A stretch of DNA of 64,000 nt from a virus. Both the position numbers and the translations under genes were made by a program. This document shows positions 30,177 to 40,000 of this stretch, one piece after another. Where the stretch lies: the IMG/VR virus record IMGVR_UViG_3300032223_001420, positions 1 through 64,000 of that record. One strand, given 5' to 3'. Below the pieces are notes generated by a model. The model did not search any database. It was not told the origin of the DNA and was given only the letters and a program-made list of their open reading frames with translations. Within the stretch, counting starts at the first letter, position 1. Each line of letters begins with the position of its first letter.

Positions 30177-31358
30177 ATGGCACTTTTCGGTCTTTCAGAT
30201 ATTACCATTTCCCAAGAAAAGAAAACAAGGGGTCCTCTTGCTCCACTTTTTACTGATGAATATGGCACATCAAATACGTTCAGATACCCACTTGATATTG
30301 GTAACTATGACAAAGCGCACTACATGGTTATTCATATTTTTCAACAAAATAAATCAGTTATTAAAGGTATAGAAAGAAACAATAATCTACCTACTGGTAT
30401 TGATATTCAAACCAAGATGAATAACCTGGCAGCTACAACCGCTCAGAATTTCAAACAACAATTTTCAAGCGTCATCAATAATAAAATTGACGGTGCATTT
30501 AATTCAATTAATAATGCAGTTGGAGGGCGATTAAACTTTTTTAAAGCGTCTGGACCATCATTCGATTCAGCAGCAAAGGCACAATCTACGAGTAACAAAT
30601 CTTATATTGACAGTGTGGCAAATATTCAAAATGAATCACTTTTCAAAAATCAAACAACACGGACCAAAGATTCGATTGTTTTGTATATGCCAGACACAGT
30701 ACAATTTTCAAGTACGCAAGGATATGAAAATTTAGACTTAGGTGGATTGGCTGGACAAGCAGGAAAAATTGGTGCGAGTATATTAAAAGGTGAAGAAGTA
30801 AATGTTGGTGGTGCAGTTGTAGCCGCTGCGGTAAACGCTGGTATAAAAAAATTAGGTGAACTTTCTAATTCGGGAGATGCAGCAAAGGCTGCCGCTTTTT
30901 TGGCTACAGGTGGTATTGTTAACCCACAATTAGAACTTCTCTATACTGCTCCGAATTTTCGCTCATTCAATTATGAATTTATGTTCTACCCAAGAAGTGA
31001 ACAAGAAGCATTAGAGGTGCAGAACATTATCGAACGATTGCGTTTTCATCAAGCTCCAGAATTGGATAAAAGTACAGCAAATGTTTTATTGATTCCACCA
31101 TCAGAATTTGAAATTATGTTTTTCTATAATGGTAGAAAAAACCCGAATATTCCAAATATGACACGTTGTGTTTTGGAGTCGATTGATGTCAACTATGCGC
31201 CAAACGGATGGTCTGCTTATGAGATGCCAGGCGAAAGTAGCCCAGCAATAGGTAGAACTGGTATGCCCACAGCAATTCAATTGACACTGGGATTTAAAGA
31301 AACCCAATTCTTAACAAAACGTGATTTCAGAACTTTTGCTTCGGACAATAAGAAATAA
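30177..31358 (+). CDS. 48: gp48-like baseplate tail tube cap
   Basis: 393 residues (T4 gp48: 364). The N-terminal 'FRYPLDIGNYDKAHYMVIHIF' and C-terminal 'YEFMFYPRSEQEALEVQNII' with 'CVLESIDVNYAPNGWSAYE' are the gp48 pattern. An Ala/Gly-rich central region (205-245) contains 'AVVAAAVNAGIKKLG'. gp48 sits between baseplate hub and tube. It starts the plus-strand baseplate operon, with gp53 2 nt downstream. Confidence 0.85.
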   Translation: MALFGLSDITISQEKKTRGPLAPLFTDEYGTSNTFRYPLDIGNYDKAHYMVIHIFQQNKSVIKGIERNNNLPTGIDIQTKMNNLAATTAQNFKQQFSSVINNKIDGAFNSINNAVGGRLNFFKASGPSFDSAAKAQSTSNKSYIDSVANIQNESLFKNQTTRTKDSIVLYMPDTVQFSSTQGYENLDLGGLAGQAGKIGASILKGEEVNVGGAVVAAAVNAGIKKLGELSNSGDAAKAAAFLATGGIVNPQLELLYTAPNFRSFNYEFMFYPRSEQEALEVQNIIERLRFHQAPELDKSTANVLLIPPSEFEIMFFYNGRKNPNIPNMTRCVLESIDVNYAPNGWSAYEMPGESSPAIGRTGMPTAIQLTLGFKETQFLTKRDFRTFASDNKK

Positions 31359-31360
31359 AA

Positions 31361-32032
31361 ATGGCAAATTATTTTAACTTTTTTCCAACAACATATTATA
31401 CCAGTTCGAATACAACTTCCGATTTAGATACTGTTACGAATATTATTGCACGATTTGCTTTTGAGAATTCGACTAAAAATAATAGCAATATTTTTTATCC
31501 TTATGAAATACAAGATGGCGATACACCAGAAATTATAGCATCTAAGTATTATGGCTCACCAGAGAGACATTGGATTGTTTTGTTGTACAATGATATTATC
31601 GATCCACAATATGATTGGCCATTAGACCAAAGAACAATTATTAAATACATCGATAAGAAATATTCCGCACCCGAATATGCAGATACGGCAAATACAAATG
31701 TATCTGGTTTAAGTTGGTCTATGAACGTAAATAATGTATACGCATACACTAAAACAATATCTAGAGTTGGTACAACTGATGCTTCACCAGTCACTATTAC
31801 TGAAACAATTCGAGTTGATGCGAGTACGTATGCAAATGTGATTACTTCAACAAATAATTATACTTTGAAAAGTGGTACAAAAGTTGCCGAAACAACCACA
31901 AAACAAAAACAAACCTATTATGATTATGAAATTCAGACCAACGATACAAAACGAAAAATCAAATTACTAAGACCAGAATATGTAACCGAAAAGGGTTTAA
32001 TTGGCGAATTTAAGAAAGTAATTAGTTCATGA
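31361..32032 (+). CDS. 53: gp53-like baseplate wedge protein
   Basis: 223 residues. 'YEIQDGDTPEIIASKYYGSPERHWIVLLYNDIIDPQYDWPL' (about 47-87) is the LysM-like part of gp53. The C-terminal 'RKIKLLRPEYVTEKGLIGEFK' is also typical. gp53 joins neighbouring wedges during baseplate assembly. It overlaps the next gene by 4 nt. Confidence 0.88.
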   Translation: MANYFNFFPTTYYTSSNTTSDLDTVTNIIARFAFENSTKNNSNIFYPYEIQDGDTPEIIASKYYGSPERHWIVLLYNDIIDPQYDWPLDQRTIIKYIDKKYSAPEYADTANTNVSGLSWSMNVNNVYAYTKTISRVGTTDASPVTITETIRVDASTYANVITSTNNYTLKSGTKVAETTTKQKQTYYDYEIQTNDTKRKIKLLRPEYVTEKGLIGEFKKVISS

Positions 32033-33372
32033 GTTTAGAGATTACCAATTCATCGAAGTTTGAAGTTAATGAACTTACGGTTATTACAAAGGGTGGTAAG
32101 GTTGACATTTCTCGTATATACGAAGAGATAAATCTTTTTGATTCTTTGTTTGTGCCGGTCATGAATGGTATTATTGTTATTAATGATGCCATTGGCTTAT
32201 CCAACAAATTATTATTTGATGGTTCCGAATCTTTATTGATCAATATTACCAAAACATCAAGTTCGAGTGTTTTGAATTTTAAAAAAGCATTTAGAATTTT
32301 TAAACAAAGTGACCGTAAAAATACCAACCAAAACAGCGAAACATATTCTTTACATTTTGTTTCTGATGAGTTGATGTTTTCGGATCAACAATTAGTATCG
32401 CAATCCTATAAAGGAACATATACCGATATTGTAAAGAAGATTTTAGTTGGCTATTTAAAAGTTCCAAATAATAAATTTAATGGTGTGATAGAAAACACAA
32501 CTGGATTGCGTGATATTGTTATACCAAATTTAAGACCTTTAGATGCTATTGAGTGGTGCGCTAAAAGATCGATTGATGAAAAACGTTCACCAAATTATGT
32601 TTTCTTTGAAAATAGTTTGGGATATAACTTTGTTTCGCTTTCGACTTTGTTGTCACAAAAAGAATTGTTTGAGATTAGATTCCGAGCAAAAAATTTAGAA
32701 GAAACGAATGTGGTTGATGATTTGTTTAGCCCTAAACACTATGAAATGATCAATCAAGTAGACAAAATTAAAGCTACCCGTGATGGTATAAATGCTGGTA
32801 CATTTATTGGTTTCGATCCAATGACTCGTAAAATTGCATCACGAAAAATTACTTATGAAGATCATTATTCGGCTATGAAACACGGTAACGATAGCCCAAA
32901 TTATTCGGCTTCCGTTAATCGTGCAGGTGATGATTCATCTCAAGCATACGATTCAAAGAAAACATTAAGTTCATTTGGAACATTTCGTAAAGATAGTGCA
33001 TATATTAAAAAATATGATCCTTCGTCATTATCAAAGTTAGAAGCGCAAGAAGATTTTATTTTTCAGCGTAAAGCCATCTTTTCTAATTTGATGAATAAAC
33101 GCATGAAGTTAGTTATGCCAGGAAACTTTCAATTGACTTCTGGTTTTAATTTGAATGTTCGTGTACCAAATTTTGCTCTGAGAGATAGTAAAGAAGAAAA
33201 TGATGACCGTTCTTTAAGTGGTCGTTATTTGATTATTGCTACAAGACATATTATTGGCTTTCAAAAACATGAAACAGTTTTAGAATTGGCGACAACATCT
33301 AATGAATTACCATTTATAACATCTGCCACAAACCAGCAGTCAAAAGAAATAGAGAATTATGGAACAATCTGA
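32029..33372 (+). CDS. 27: gp27-like baseplate hub protein
   Basis: 447 residues (T4 gp27: 391). The hub fold is suggested by 'ISRIYEEINLFDSLFVPVMNGIIVI', 'LHFVSDELMFSDQQLVSQSYKG' and 'LRPLDAIEWCAKRSID', a pattern shared by gp27 and gpD/VgrG-type hubs. Its position directly before the gp5-like spike supports the call. It overlaps the spike gene by 14 nt. Confidence 0.78.
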   Translation: MSLEITNSSKFEVNELTVITKGGKVDISRIYEEINLFDSLFVPVMNGIIVINDAIGLSNKLLFDGSESLLINITKTSSSSVLNFKKAFRIFKQSDRKNTNQNSETYSLHFVSDELMFSDQQLVSQSYKGTYTDIVKKILVGYLKVPNNKFNGVIENTTGLRDIVIPNLRPLDAIEWCAKRSIDEKRSPNYVFFENSLGYNFVSLSTLLSQKELFEIRFRAKNLEETNVVDDLFSPKHYEMINQVDKIKATRDGINAGTFIGFDPMTRKIASRKITYEDHYSAMKHGNDSPNYSASVNRAGDDSSQAYDSKKTLSSFGTFRKDSAYIKKYDPSSLSKLEAQEDFIFQRKAIFSNLMNKRMKLVMPGNFQLTSGFNLNVRVPNFALRDSKEENDDRSLSGRYLIIATRHIIGFQKHETVLELATTSNELPFITSATNQQSKEIENYGTI

Positions 33373-34228
33373 AGATAATAAAAATTTTGCTGGTAAGAAC
33401 GGGTTTACTTGGTGGGTTGGTGTTGTTGAAAAAATCAATGATCCACTCAAACTAGGTCGTTGCCGTGTTCGTTGCGCTGGCTGGCATACAGATAATAAAT
33501 CAATATTGCCCTCAGATTCGTTGCCATGGGCACAGCCGGCTATGCCAACAAATAATACAAGTACCTATCCACCACGTGAAGGAGATATGGTATTTGGATT
33601 TTTCACCGATGGAGATAATGCACAAGACCCAATAATTCTTGGTGTACTTCCTGGCATACCCCTCACCGCTGGAAATTATCAACAAGGATTTAATGATGCA
33701 CGAACAAGTGCAGAACTTGCTGCTGCACCAGTTAAACCCGAAGATTCTGCTACAAATTATCCACGCAAGTTGGATGAGCCGACAACATCACGTTTAGCAA
33801 GAAATGATACTGATTATCCATCAGCAATTAATGTAGCAAAGAAAGCGAAAAAAGCAAGTAAGGTAGAACCAGATTCGTATTATGCAGCCAAGTATCCTTA
33901 CAACAATGTTTATGAATCTGAATCAGGACATGCATTTGAATTTGATGACACCAAAGATGCCGAACGAATTCATTTATATCATCGTTCAGGTTCTTATGTT
34001 GAATATGGTCCATTAGGTGATCGGTCAGAAAGAATACAAAGAAACAAGTTTGAGGTCGTTGTCGGTAGCGAACAAGTGTATGTTAAGGGTGATGTTACCA
34101 TTTATGTTGATGGTAATGTAAAGATGACTGTTGGTGGTAACTATCAAGCAGATATTGGTGGTACATGTAAGATAACATCAGGTGGTAATATGACACTCAA
34201 AGCACCACGTATAGATTTGAATCCATAA
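33359..34228 (+). CDS. 5: gp5-like central spike protein, no lysozyme domain
   Basis: 289 residues. The OB-fold domain begins 'GFTWWVGVVEKINDPLKLGRCRVRCAGWH' (about 14-43). The C-terminal part is the beta-helix: 'GDVTIYVDGNVKMTVGGNYQ' with repeated VxVxGxxxxxVxG units. T4 gp5 carries a lysozyme domain between these parts; here only a 90-residue linker lies there. The lytic domains appear to sit instead in the genes at 21840 and 23645. It abuts the PAAR gene. Confidence 0.85.
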   Translation: MEQSEDNKNFAGKNGFTWWVGVVEKINDPLKLGRCRVRCAGWHTDNKSILPSDSLPWAQPAMPTNNTSTYPPREGDMVFGFFTDGDNAQDPIILGVLPGIPLTAGNYQQGFNDARTSAELAAAPVKPEDSATNYPRKLDEPTTSRLARNDTDYPSAINVAKKAKKASKVEPDSYYAAKYPYNNVYESESGHAFEFDDTKDAERIHLYHRSGSYVEYGPLGDRSERIQRNKFEVVVGSEQVYVKGDVTIYVDGNVKMTVGGNYQADIGGTCKITSGGNMTLKAPRIDLNP

Positions 34229-34533
34229 TGCCAGCAGTTTCTAGAAAAGATGGAACCGATACAATAACAACAGGTCATGGTTGTGATGCTACAACTGTGA
34301 CCGATCAAGGTTCATCTACAGTTTTTGTCAATAGTATTGGTGCAGTTCGTGCTGGAGATTTATGTAAAGTGCATTTAATTCTTGTGGGTGATTCTTGTGT
34401 ACCACATACGGTGCCATTAACTTCATATTCTGGTAGTGTTTTTGTAAATGGAAAAGGTGTTGGAAGAAAAGGTGATTCTTATTCCGGAGAAGTTTTAACA
34501 TCCGGTTCAGGTAATGTTTTCGCTGGAGGCTGA
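34228..34533 (+). CDS. PAAR-repeat spike tip protein
   Basis: 101 residues. 'MPAVSRKDGTDTITTGHGCDA' and the repeated 'VFVNSIGAVRAGDLC', then 'VFVNGKGVGRKGDSY' are PAAR-type repeats that cap the central spike (T4 gp5.4). His and Cys residues (GHGC, CVPH) could hold the metal at the tip. It follows the spike gene with a one-base overlap. Confidence 0.88.
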   Translation: MPAVSRKDGTDTITTGHGCDATTVTDQGSSTVFVNSIGAVRAGDLCKVHLILVGDSCVPHTVPLTSYSGSVFVNGKGVGRKGDSYSGEVLTSGSGNVFAGG

Positions 34534-34544
34534 ATAAATAAACG

Positions 34545-34967
34545 ATGTCAACAAAAATAACATCAACCGACCCATCTATAGCTTCCGAGAGAAGTTATAT
34601 AGATTTAGATTTGAACTTTACAGCACATCCTGTAAAGAAAGATATTAATGTGCATTATAATGAAAAAGCGGTCATCAATTCTGTAAAGAATTTAGTATCG
34701 ACAAATTTTTATGAACGACCATTTCAGCCAGAATTGGGTTCGAATATTCGTCGTTTGCTTTTTGAACCGATTGATTCTATTGTTGCCGCTTCTTTGGAAA
34801 GACAACTTCAAGAAACGATTGAAAACTTTGAGCCGAGAGTTTCAATAGATTCGATTACTGCATATGCTGCACCGGATGAAAATGGATATAGTGTTAGTTT
34901 AACTTTTTTTATTCAGAACTCACCTAATCCAATAACAATTAACTTCTTTTTAGAGCGTATAAGATAA
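34545..34967 (+). CDS. 25: gp25-like baseplate wedge protein
   Basis: 140 residues, length like T4 gp25 (132). 'NEKAVINSVKNLVSTNFYERPFQPELGSNIRRLLFEP' (about 42-77) is the gp25/VasS signature. gp25 links wedge and sheath. AATAAATA lies just before the start (34533-34540) but is too close to act as a standard late promoter for this ATG. It is followed after 1 nt by gp6. Confidence 0.92.
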   Translation: MSTKITSTDPSIASERSYIDLDLNFTAHPVKKDINVHYNEKAVINSVKNLVSTNFYERPFQPELGSNIRRLLFEPIDSIVAASLERQLQETIENFEPRVSIDSITAYAAPDENGYSVSLTFFIQNSPNPITINFFLERIR

Positions 34968-34968
34968 A

Positions 34969-37029
34969 ATGACAGAACGTCTAAGAGTAACCGAACTTGA
35001 TTTTGATACAATCAAGCAGAATTTAAAAACATATTTACAAGCACAAAACAAGTTTACCGACTATGATTTCGATGGTTCTGGTCTGTCTATTTTGCTTGAT
35101 ATTCTGGCATACAATACTCACTATAATGCGTATTACCTGAATATGGTTGCAAACGAATCATTTTTAGATACTGCTCTTTTACGTGATTCGGTTATTTCTC
35201 ATGCTAAAGTTTTGGGCTACGTTCCATATTCGACTAAAGCGCCGATTGCTAATATTAACTTTACTGTACAAACCACTTCAAATTCAGCAGCAACAATTAC
35301 TGTCCCTAAAGGATTTCGTTTTTTATCAAATGAGATTGATGGTGTAAGTTATGGTTTTGTCACACTACAAGAGAATAAAGTTACCAAAGCAAACACCGAC
35401 TTTGTTTTTGAAAACCTAGAATTGTATGAGGGACAGTTAGTAACATATTCATATACGTATGATACGACATCCAATCCCAAACAAATATTTACAATTCCTG
35501 ATGAAAACGTTGACACAACAACGATTACGGTAGTCGTTCAGCCTTCTACATCTTGTACCGCTTCTGAAGTATATACATTCGCTCCAGATGCATCGGAAAC
35601 GAATACAAACTCTTCTGTGTTTTATCTACAAGAAAATAAGAGCAAAAAATACGACATTTATTTTGGTAACGATGTTATCGGTAAAAGTTTAACTAATGGT
35701 TCGATTGTTTCAATTTCATACTTGATTACAAATGGAAGTGCTGCAAATAAAGCAGCTAATTTTGTAGCCGCAGGTGGGGGATTAACTGATTCGTTAGGTA
35801 ATAATCAAACAAACTTTATAATCGATTTGGTCAACGAAGCATCTGGTGGTGCTGAACGAGAGTCGGTCGATGAAATTAAATTTTCTGCTCCTTTACAATT
35901 TACCACGCAGAATCGATTAGTGACAATCAAAGACTATGAGTCTTTCATTATTAAAAATTATCCTTCGGTAGATTCGGTATCGGTATGGGGTGGTGAAGAT
36001 GAAGCTCCTCCTGTTTTTGGAACAGTATTTCTTTCTCTAAAACCTCGTCAAAACTATTATCTGTCAAACGTTGAAAAGCAAAGAATTATCGATGAGATTA
36101 TAAAACCAAAAGCAGTTGTTGCTGTTCAAACGATCATACGTGATCCAGAATATTTGTATTTGTTAATTTCACCAAACGTAACGTATGATCCCAAGAAAAC
36201 AATTTTAACGCCAGAACAATTGAAGACATCAATTAGAACGGCTGTTGTAAACTATAAAAATACTTACTTGGATAAGTTTAATTCGAGATTTATTCTGTCT
36301 AAACTTCAACAAGATATTGCTTCAGTTGATTTGAACTCAATCATTGGTTCAAAAGTGGTGGTTCGTCTGCAAAAAAGATTTGAGCCAACACTAGGTATTG
36401 GTCAATCATATACTCTCTATTTTAATGCTGCGTTATATCGTGGTACGATTTCTGATAAATTGACATCTACATATTTTAAAACATATGATAGTTTGGGTAT
36501 TGAAAGAGAAGTTCAGTTTGAAGAAATTCCACAATCATACTCAGGTATTTCATCTATTTCGATTATCAATCCTGGTTCAGGATATACTTCTGCACCGAAT
36601 GTAACTATTTCTGGTGACGGAACTGGAGCGACTGCTGTGGCTACCGTGGTCAATGGAGTAATCTCAAACATAACTGTTGTTAATAGAGGCATCGATTATA
36701 CACGTGCAGTTATTACTATTGATGGTGGTAACGGTTATGGTGCATCAGCCGCAGCCGAAGTTGATGCTAAGATCGGTACAATACGAACTGTATATTATGA
36801 TACTCTATCACAAAAACAAGTTGTTGATGAATCCGCTGGTACAATCAATTATGATACCGGTGAAGTTGTGATTAACAATATTCTCATTAACTCAGTCACT
36901 TCGGCCGATGGTTATATTAGACTTTCAATTGAGGCTGATAAAGGTATAATAGATACAGTAAAAAATACAATTATAACTATTGATGAACAAGACCCAATTT
37001 CGATTAGCACAACACTAGAAACTGTATAA
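34969..37029 (+). CDS. 6: gp6-like baseplate wedge protein
   Basis: 686 residues (T4 gp6: 660). The N-terminus 'LDILAYNTHYNAYYLNMVANESFLDTALLRDSV' region (about 42-74) and 'LGYVPYSTKAP' are hallmarks of gp6/gpJ-type wedge proteins. A glycine-rich beta module at about 525-600 (NPGSGYTSAPNVTISGDGTG) interrupts the C-terminal part and is shared with three other baseplate proteins here. It abuts the gp7-like gene. Confidence 0.92.
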   Translation: MTERLRVTELDFDTIKQNLKTYLQAQNKFTDYDFDGSGLSILLDILAYNTHYNAYYLNMVANESFLDTALLRDSVISHAKVLGYVPYSTKAPIANINFTVQTTSNSAATITVPKGFRFLSNEIDGVSYGFVTLQENKVTKANTDFVFENLELYEGQLVTYSYTYDTTSNPKQIFTIPDENVDTTTITVVVQPSTSCTASEVYTFAPDASETNTNSSVFYLQENKSKKYDIYFGNDVIGKSLTNGSIVSISYLITNGSAANKAANFVAAGGGLTDSLGNNQTNFIIDLVNEASGGAERESVDEIKFSAPLQFTTQNRLVTIKDYESFIIKNYPSVDSVSVWGGEDEAPPVFGTVFLSLKPRQNYYLSNVEKQRIIDEIIKPKAVVAVQTIIRDPEYLYLLISPNVTYDPKKTILTPEQLKTSIRTAVVNYKNTYLDKFNSRFILSKLQQDIASVDLNSIIGSKVVVRLQKRFEPTLGIGQSYTLYFNAALYRGTISDKLTSTYFKTYDSLGIEREVQFEEIPQSYSGISSISIINPGSGYTSAPNVTISGDGTGATAVATVVNGVISNITVVNRGIDYTRAVITIDGGNGYGASAAAEVDAKIGTIRTVYYDTLSQKQVVDESAGTINYDTGEVVINNILINSVTSADGYIRLSIEADKGIIDTVKNTIITIDEQDPISISTTLETV

Positions 37030-40000
37030 TGTCAGCAAATACCGATCTAAAAACTTCCGTTCTTGTTAGCCAAGAAGTCCCTGAATTTATTCGGGATGAG
37101 TATCCCACGTTTATTGCTTTCTTAGAAGCGTATTATCAATTCTTAGAAGAAAAACAAGGAACCGAGAATAATGATTTAATTACTCAGTCTAAAAAATTAA
37201 GAACGATTCGTGATGTTGATGAGTCAATAGATGAGTTTGAAACAAATTTTTATAATACTTACGCTACACTTTTACCTTTAGAAGTTCAGTCTGATAAAGC
37301 ACTTCTGTTTAAACAATTAGTACCTTTGTATAAAACAAAGGGTAGCGATGCATCATTTAAACTGTTGTTTAGATTAGTATTCGGCGAAGATATCGATGTT
37401 ATTCTTCCTAAAAATAATGTTCTAAAGTCTTCATCGAGTAAATGGCAGATTGATAATAAACTTCGTGTCAACTCACAGATATCATCACGTTATGTAGCTG
37501 ATGGCTCAACCAAAACTTTTGTTCTTGCACAGATTTCTGGTAAAGAAGATATTAAAGTTTATTTGGGCGACACTTTACAAACTACAGGCTATAGTGTTCG
37601 CAAAGAATATCGTAAATTAATTTTTGACGTTGCACCAGCAAATAATACAGTCGTTACTGTTACCTACACATCTTTTAATACCGATCTGTTAAAGAACCGA
37701 CAGGTTACTGGATTAACATCGGGTGCTACCGCAATCATCGAGTCAGCAACTCGAAGAATTATTACAGACTCATTGAATGTTGGTTTGCCAATTGAATTGT
37801 TAATTGATTCCGCAAATTTAACAGGTACGTTTTTAAATGGTGAGAATGTATCTATACCGATTGTTGATGTAAATGGAATATTGATTGACATTCGTGCTTC
37901 AACATTCTCTGTTGTTAAAGCAATCAATTTAACCAGTTTGGGTGCAAATTATAATGTTGGTGACCCAGTTTATGTTACTGGTGGTAATGCAACATCGAAT
38001 GCTATTGGTACAATCGAATCAATTTATCAAGGTATCGTTCAACAAATTTTAGTATCACATGGCGGTGCTATTTTTGGTCAAGATTCTCCAATTACCGTTC
38101 TTGGCAACACAAGTGCATATGGTTTGGAAGTGGTTGTCGATCAAATTGATTTGAGTGGAACGAATTCTGCGAATAGTCTTGTAGTATCCGATACACTGGT
38201 TGGACCGTATCAAAATGTTTACATTAACAATGCAAACTATGCTTGTACAACCGGCATTTCGACTACTGGTATTTTAAGTCCAAATTTAACAACTAGAATC
38301 GCTGATGTTTTAACTTATACATCAATACAAGCTGGACCGATTGCAAACGTCAAAGTTTTGCAGACATCAATGCCTTTAACTGTCAATCCAGTTTTTGATT
38401 CGTTTGGTGTTGCGTATGGCACAGATGCATCTATAATTACTAGCGTTACAGCAAACGCCGGTTCTGTAGGTGTAAACAGTTATGTTATTTTTAGTGGAGG
38501 CGCAACTTCTAACAGCGCAGCGAATGCAAGAATATATGTCAATTCCGCTGGTTATGTTGTCAACGTAAATCTTAATTATGGTGGTTTTTATGTTGGAAAC
38601 GTTTCTACTGCAACTGCTAATCAAGGTAACATAGCACTTTCTGTTTCATCAGTTAGACTTTCGCAAAGAACTCCAAAAAGTTTAAGATCGATTGGAAGAT
38701 TTAAAATTAATGATGGTGGTTCCAATTATAGACCATTTGATGAGATTGTATTTGGTGGAAACCCATTAGGAACTTATGGTAACTATGCCGAAGCTGTAGT
38801 CAGTGAAGTATACGCTGCAAATGGTGCGATTAGAAAAATTGCTCTTGCTAATACTTCGATTCCTGGAACGGTAACAATTTTTTCTGGTGGCACAATTATA
38901 AACGGTACCGGTACTAATTTTAACCGTGATTTAGTTGTTGGTGACTTGATTGATGTTAATGGTGAATCAAGAATCGTTGCTACAATTTCACCAGGTGGTC
39001 TTCAAGCATCTGTACAAAGCGGAACGCCTTTCACGAATTCTGCTACAGGTAAAAAAATTCGAGTTGCAAATCGTTATCCATTAGGTGGCTTTGGTTATAC
39101 ACAGAATAATTTTCCAACAGTAACAGTTTCATCTGCAACGGGTGCTGGCGCAAATATTGCAATCGATTCTCTTGTTTCAGATGGCGATAGATTCATAGCT
39201 ACTGGAACTGGAACGCAAGGTTCAATTCTTTCTCTTAAAATTCTTGATCCGGGTGCAGGATATCAATATATTCCTTCGGTTGAAATTAGAAGCGCAACCG
39301 GTACTGGTGCAGTAGCAAATGCAACTATTGAGCGTTCTTACGTAACAGCACCTGGTCGTTGGACAACTTCAGATTCTATTCTTTCTACTACTGAACGTAA
39401 ACTTGCTGGTCGAGATTATTACGTTGATTACTCATATATCATCTCTTCTAGAGTTGAATTTTACAAATATAAAACATTATTAAAAGAATTATTGCATCCA
39501 GTTGGTTTTGTAAAATATGCTGAATACAAAGCTGAGTCGGTTATTGACCTGTATGACATTGGTGTAGTTGTACCGAATCCTTTTGGTGATGAGCAATTCT
39601 TAACGATTTCTGGTCGTGTAAATGTTGGTAATGGAAGTATCGTTGTCAGTGGTTCACACGATCAAACAAAGTTTAATATCGCAAATAGTAGAGCATCAGG
39701 TATTTTATCATTAGGTATAAATGATGCATCTTATATTTCAGTTAATGGTGAAATTCGCAGAGTCAATTCTATTATTAGTAATACTACTCTTTTGACTTCC
39801 GCCAAAATAAATGATATCAAAATTGCAAACGTTGGATCAGGCTATTCTAATGGATATGTTGTATTCACTGGCGGTGGTGGTCGATTAACTGGAACAACTT
39901 TAACTTATCCAGGCTCAGGATATTCTAACGGCACATTGTTATTTACTGGTGCCGATGAAGCTATTCCTGCTTATGCTACTGTTGAAGTTTATGCATCTAA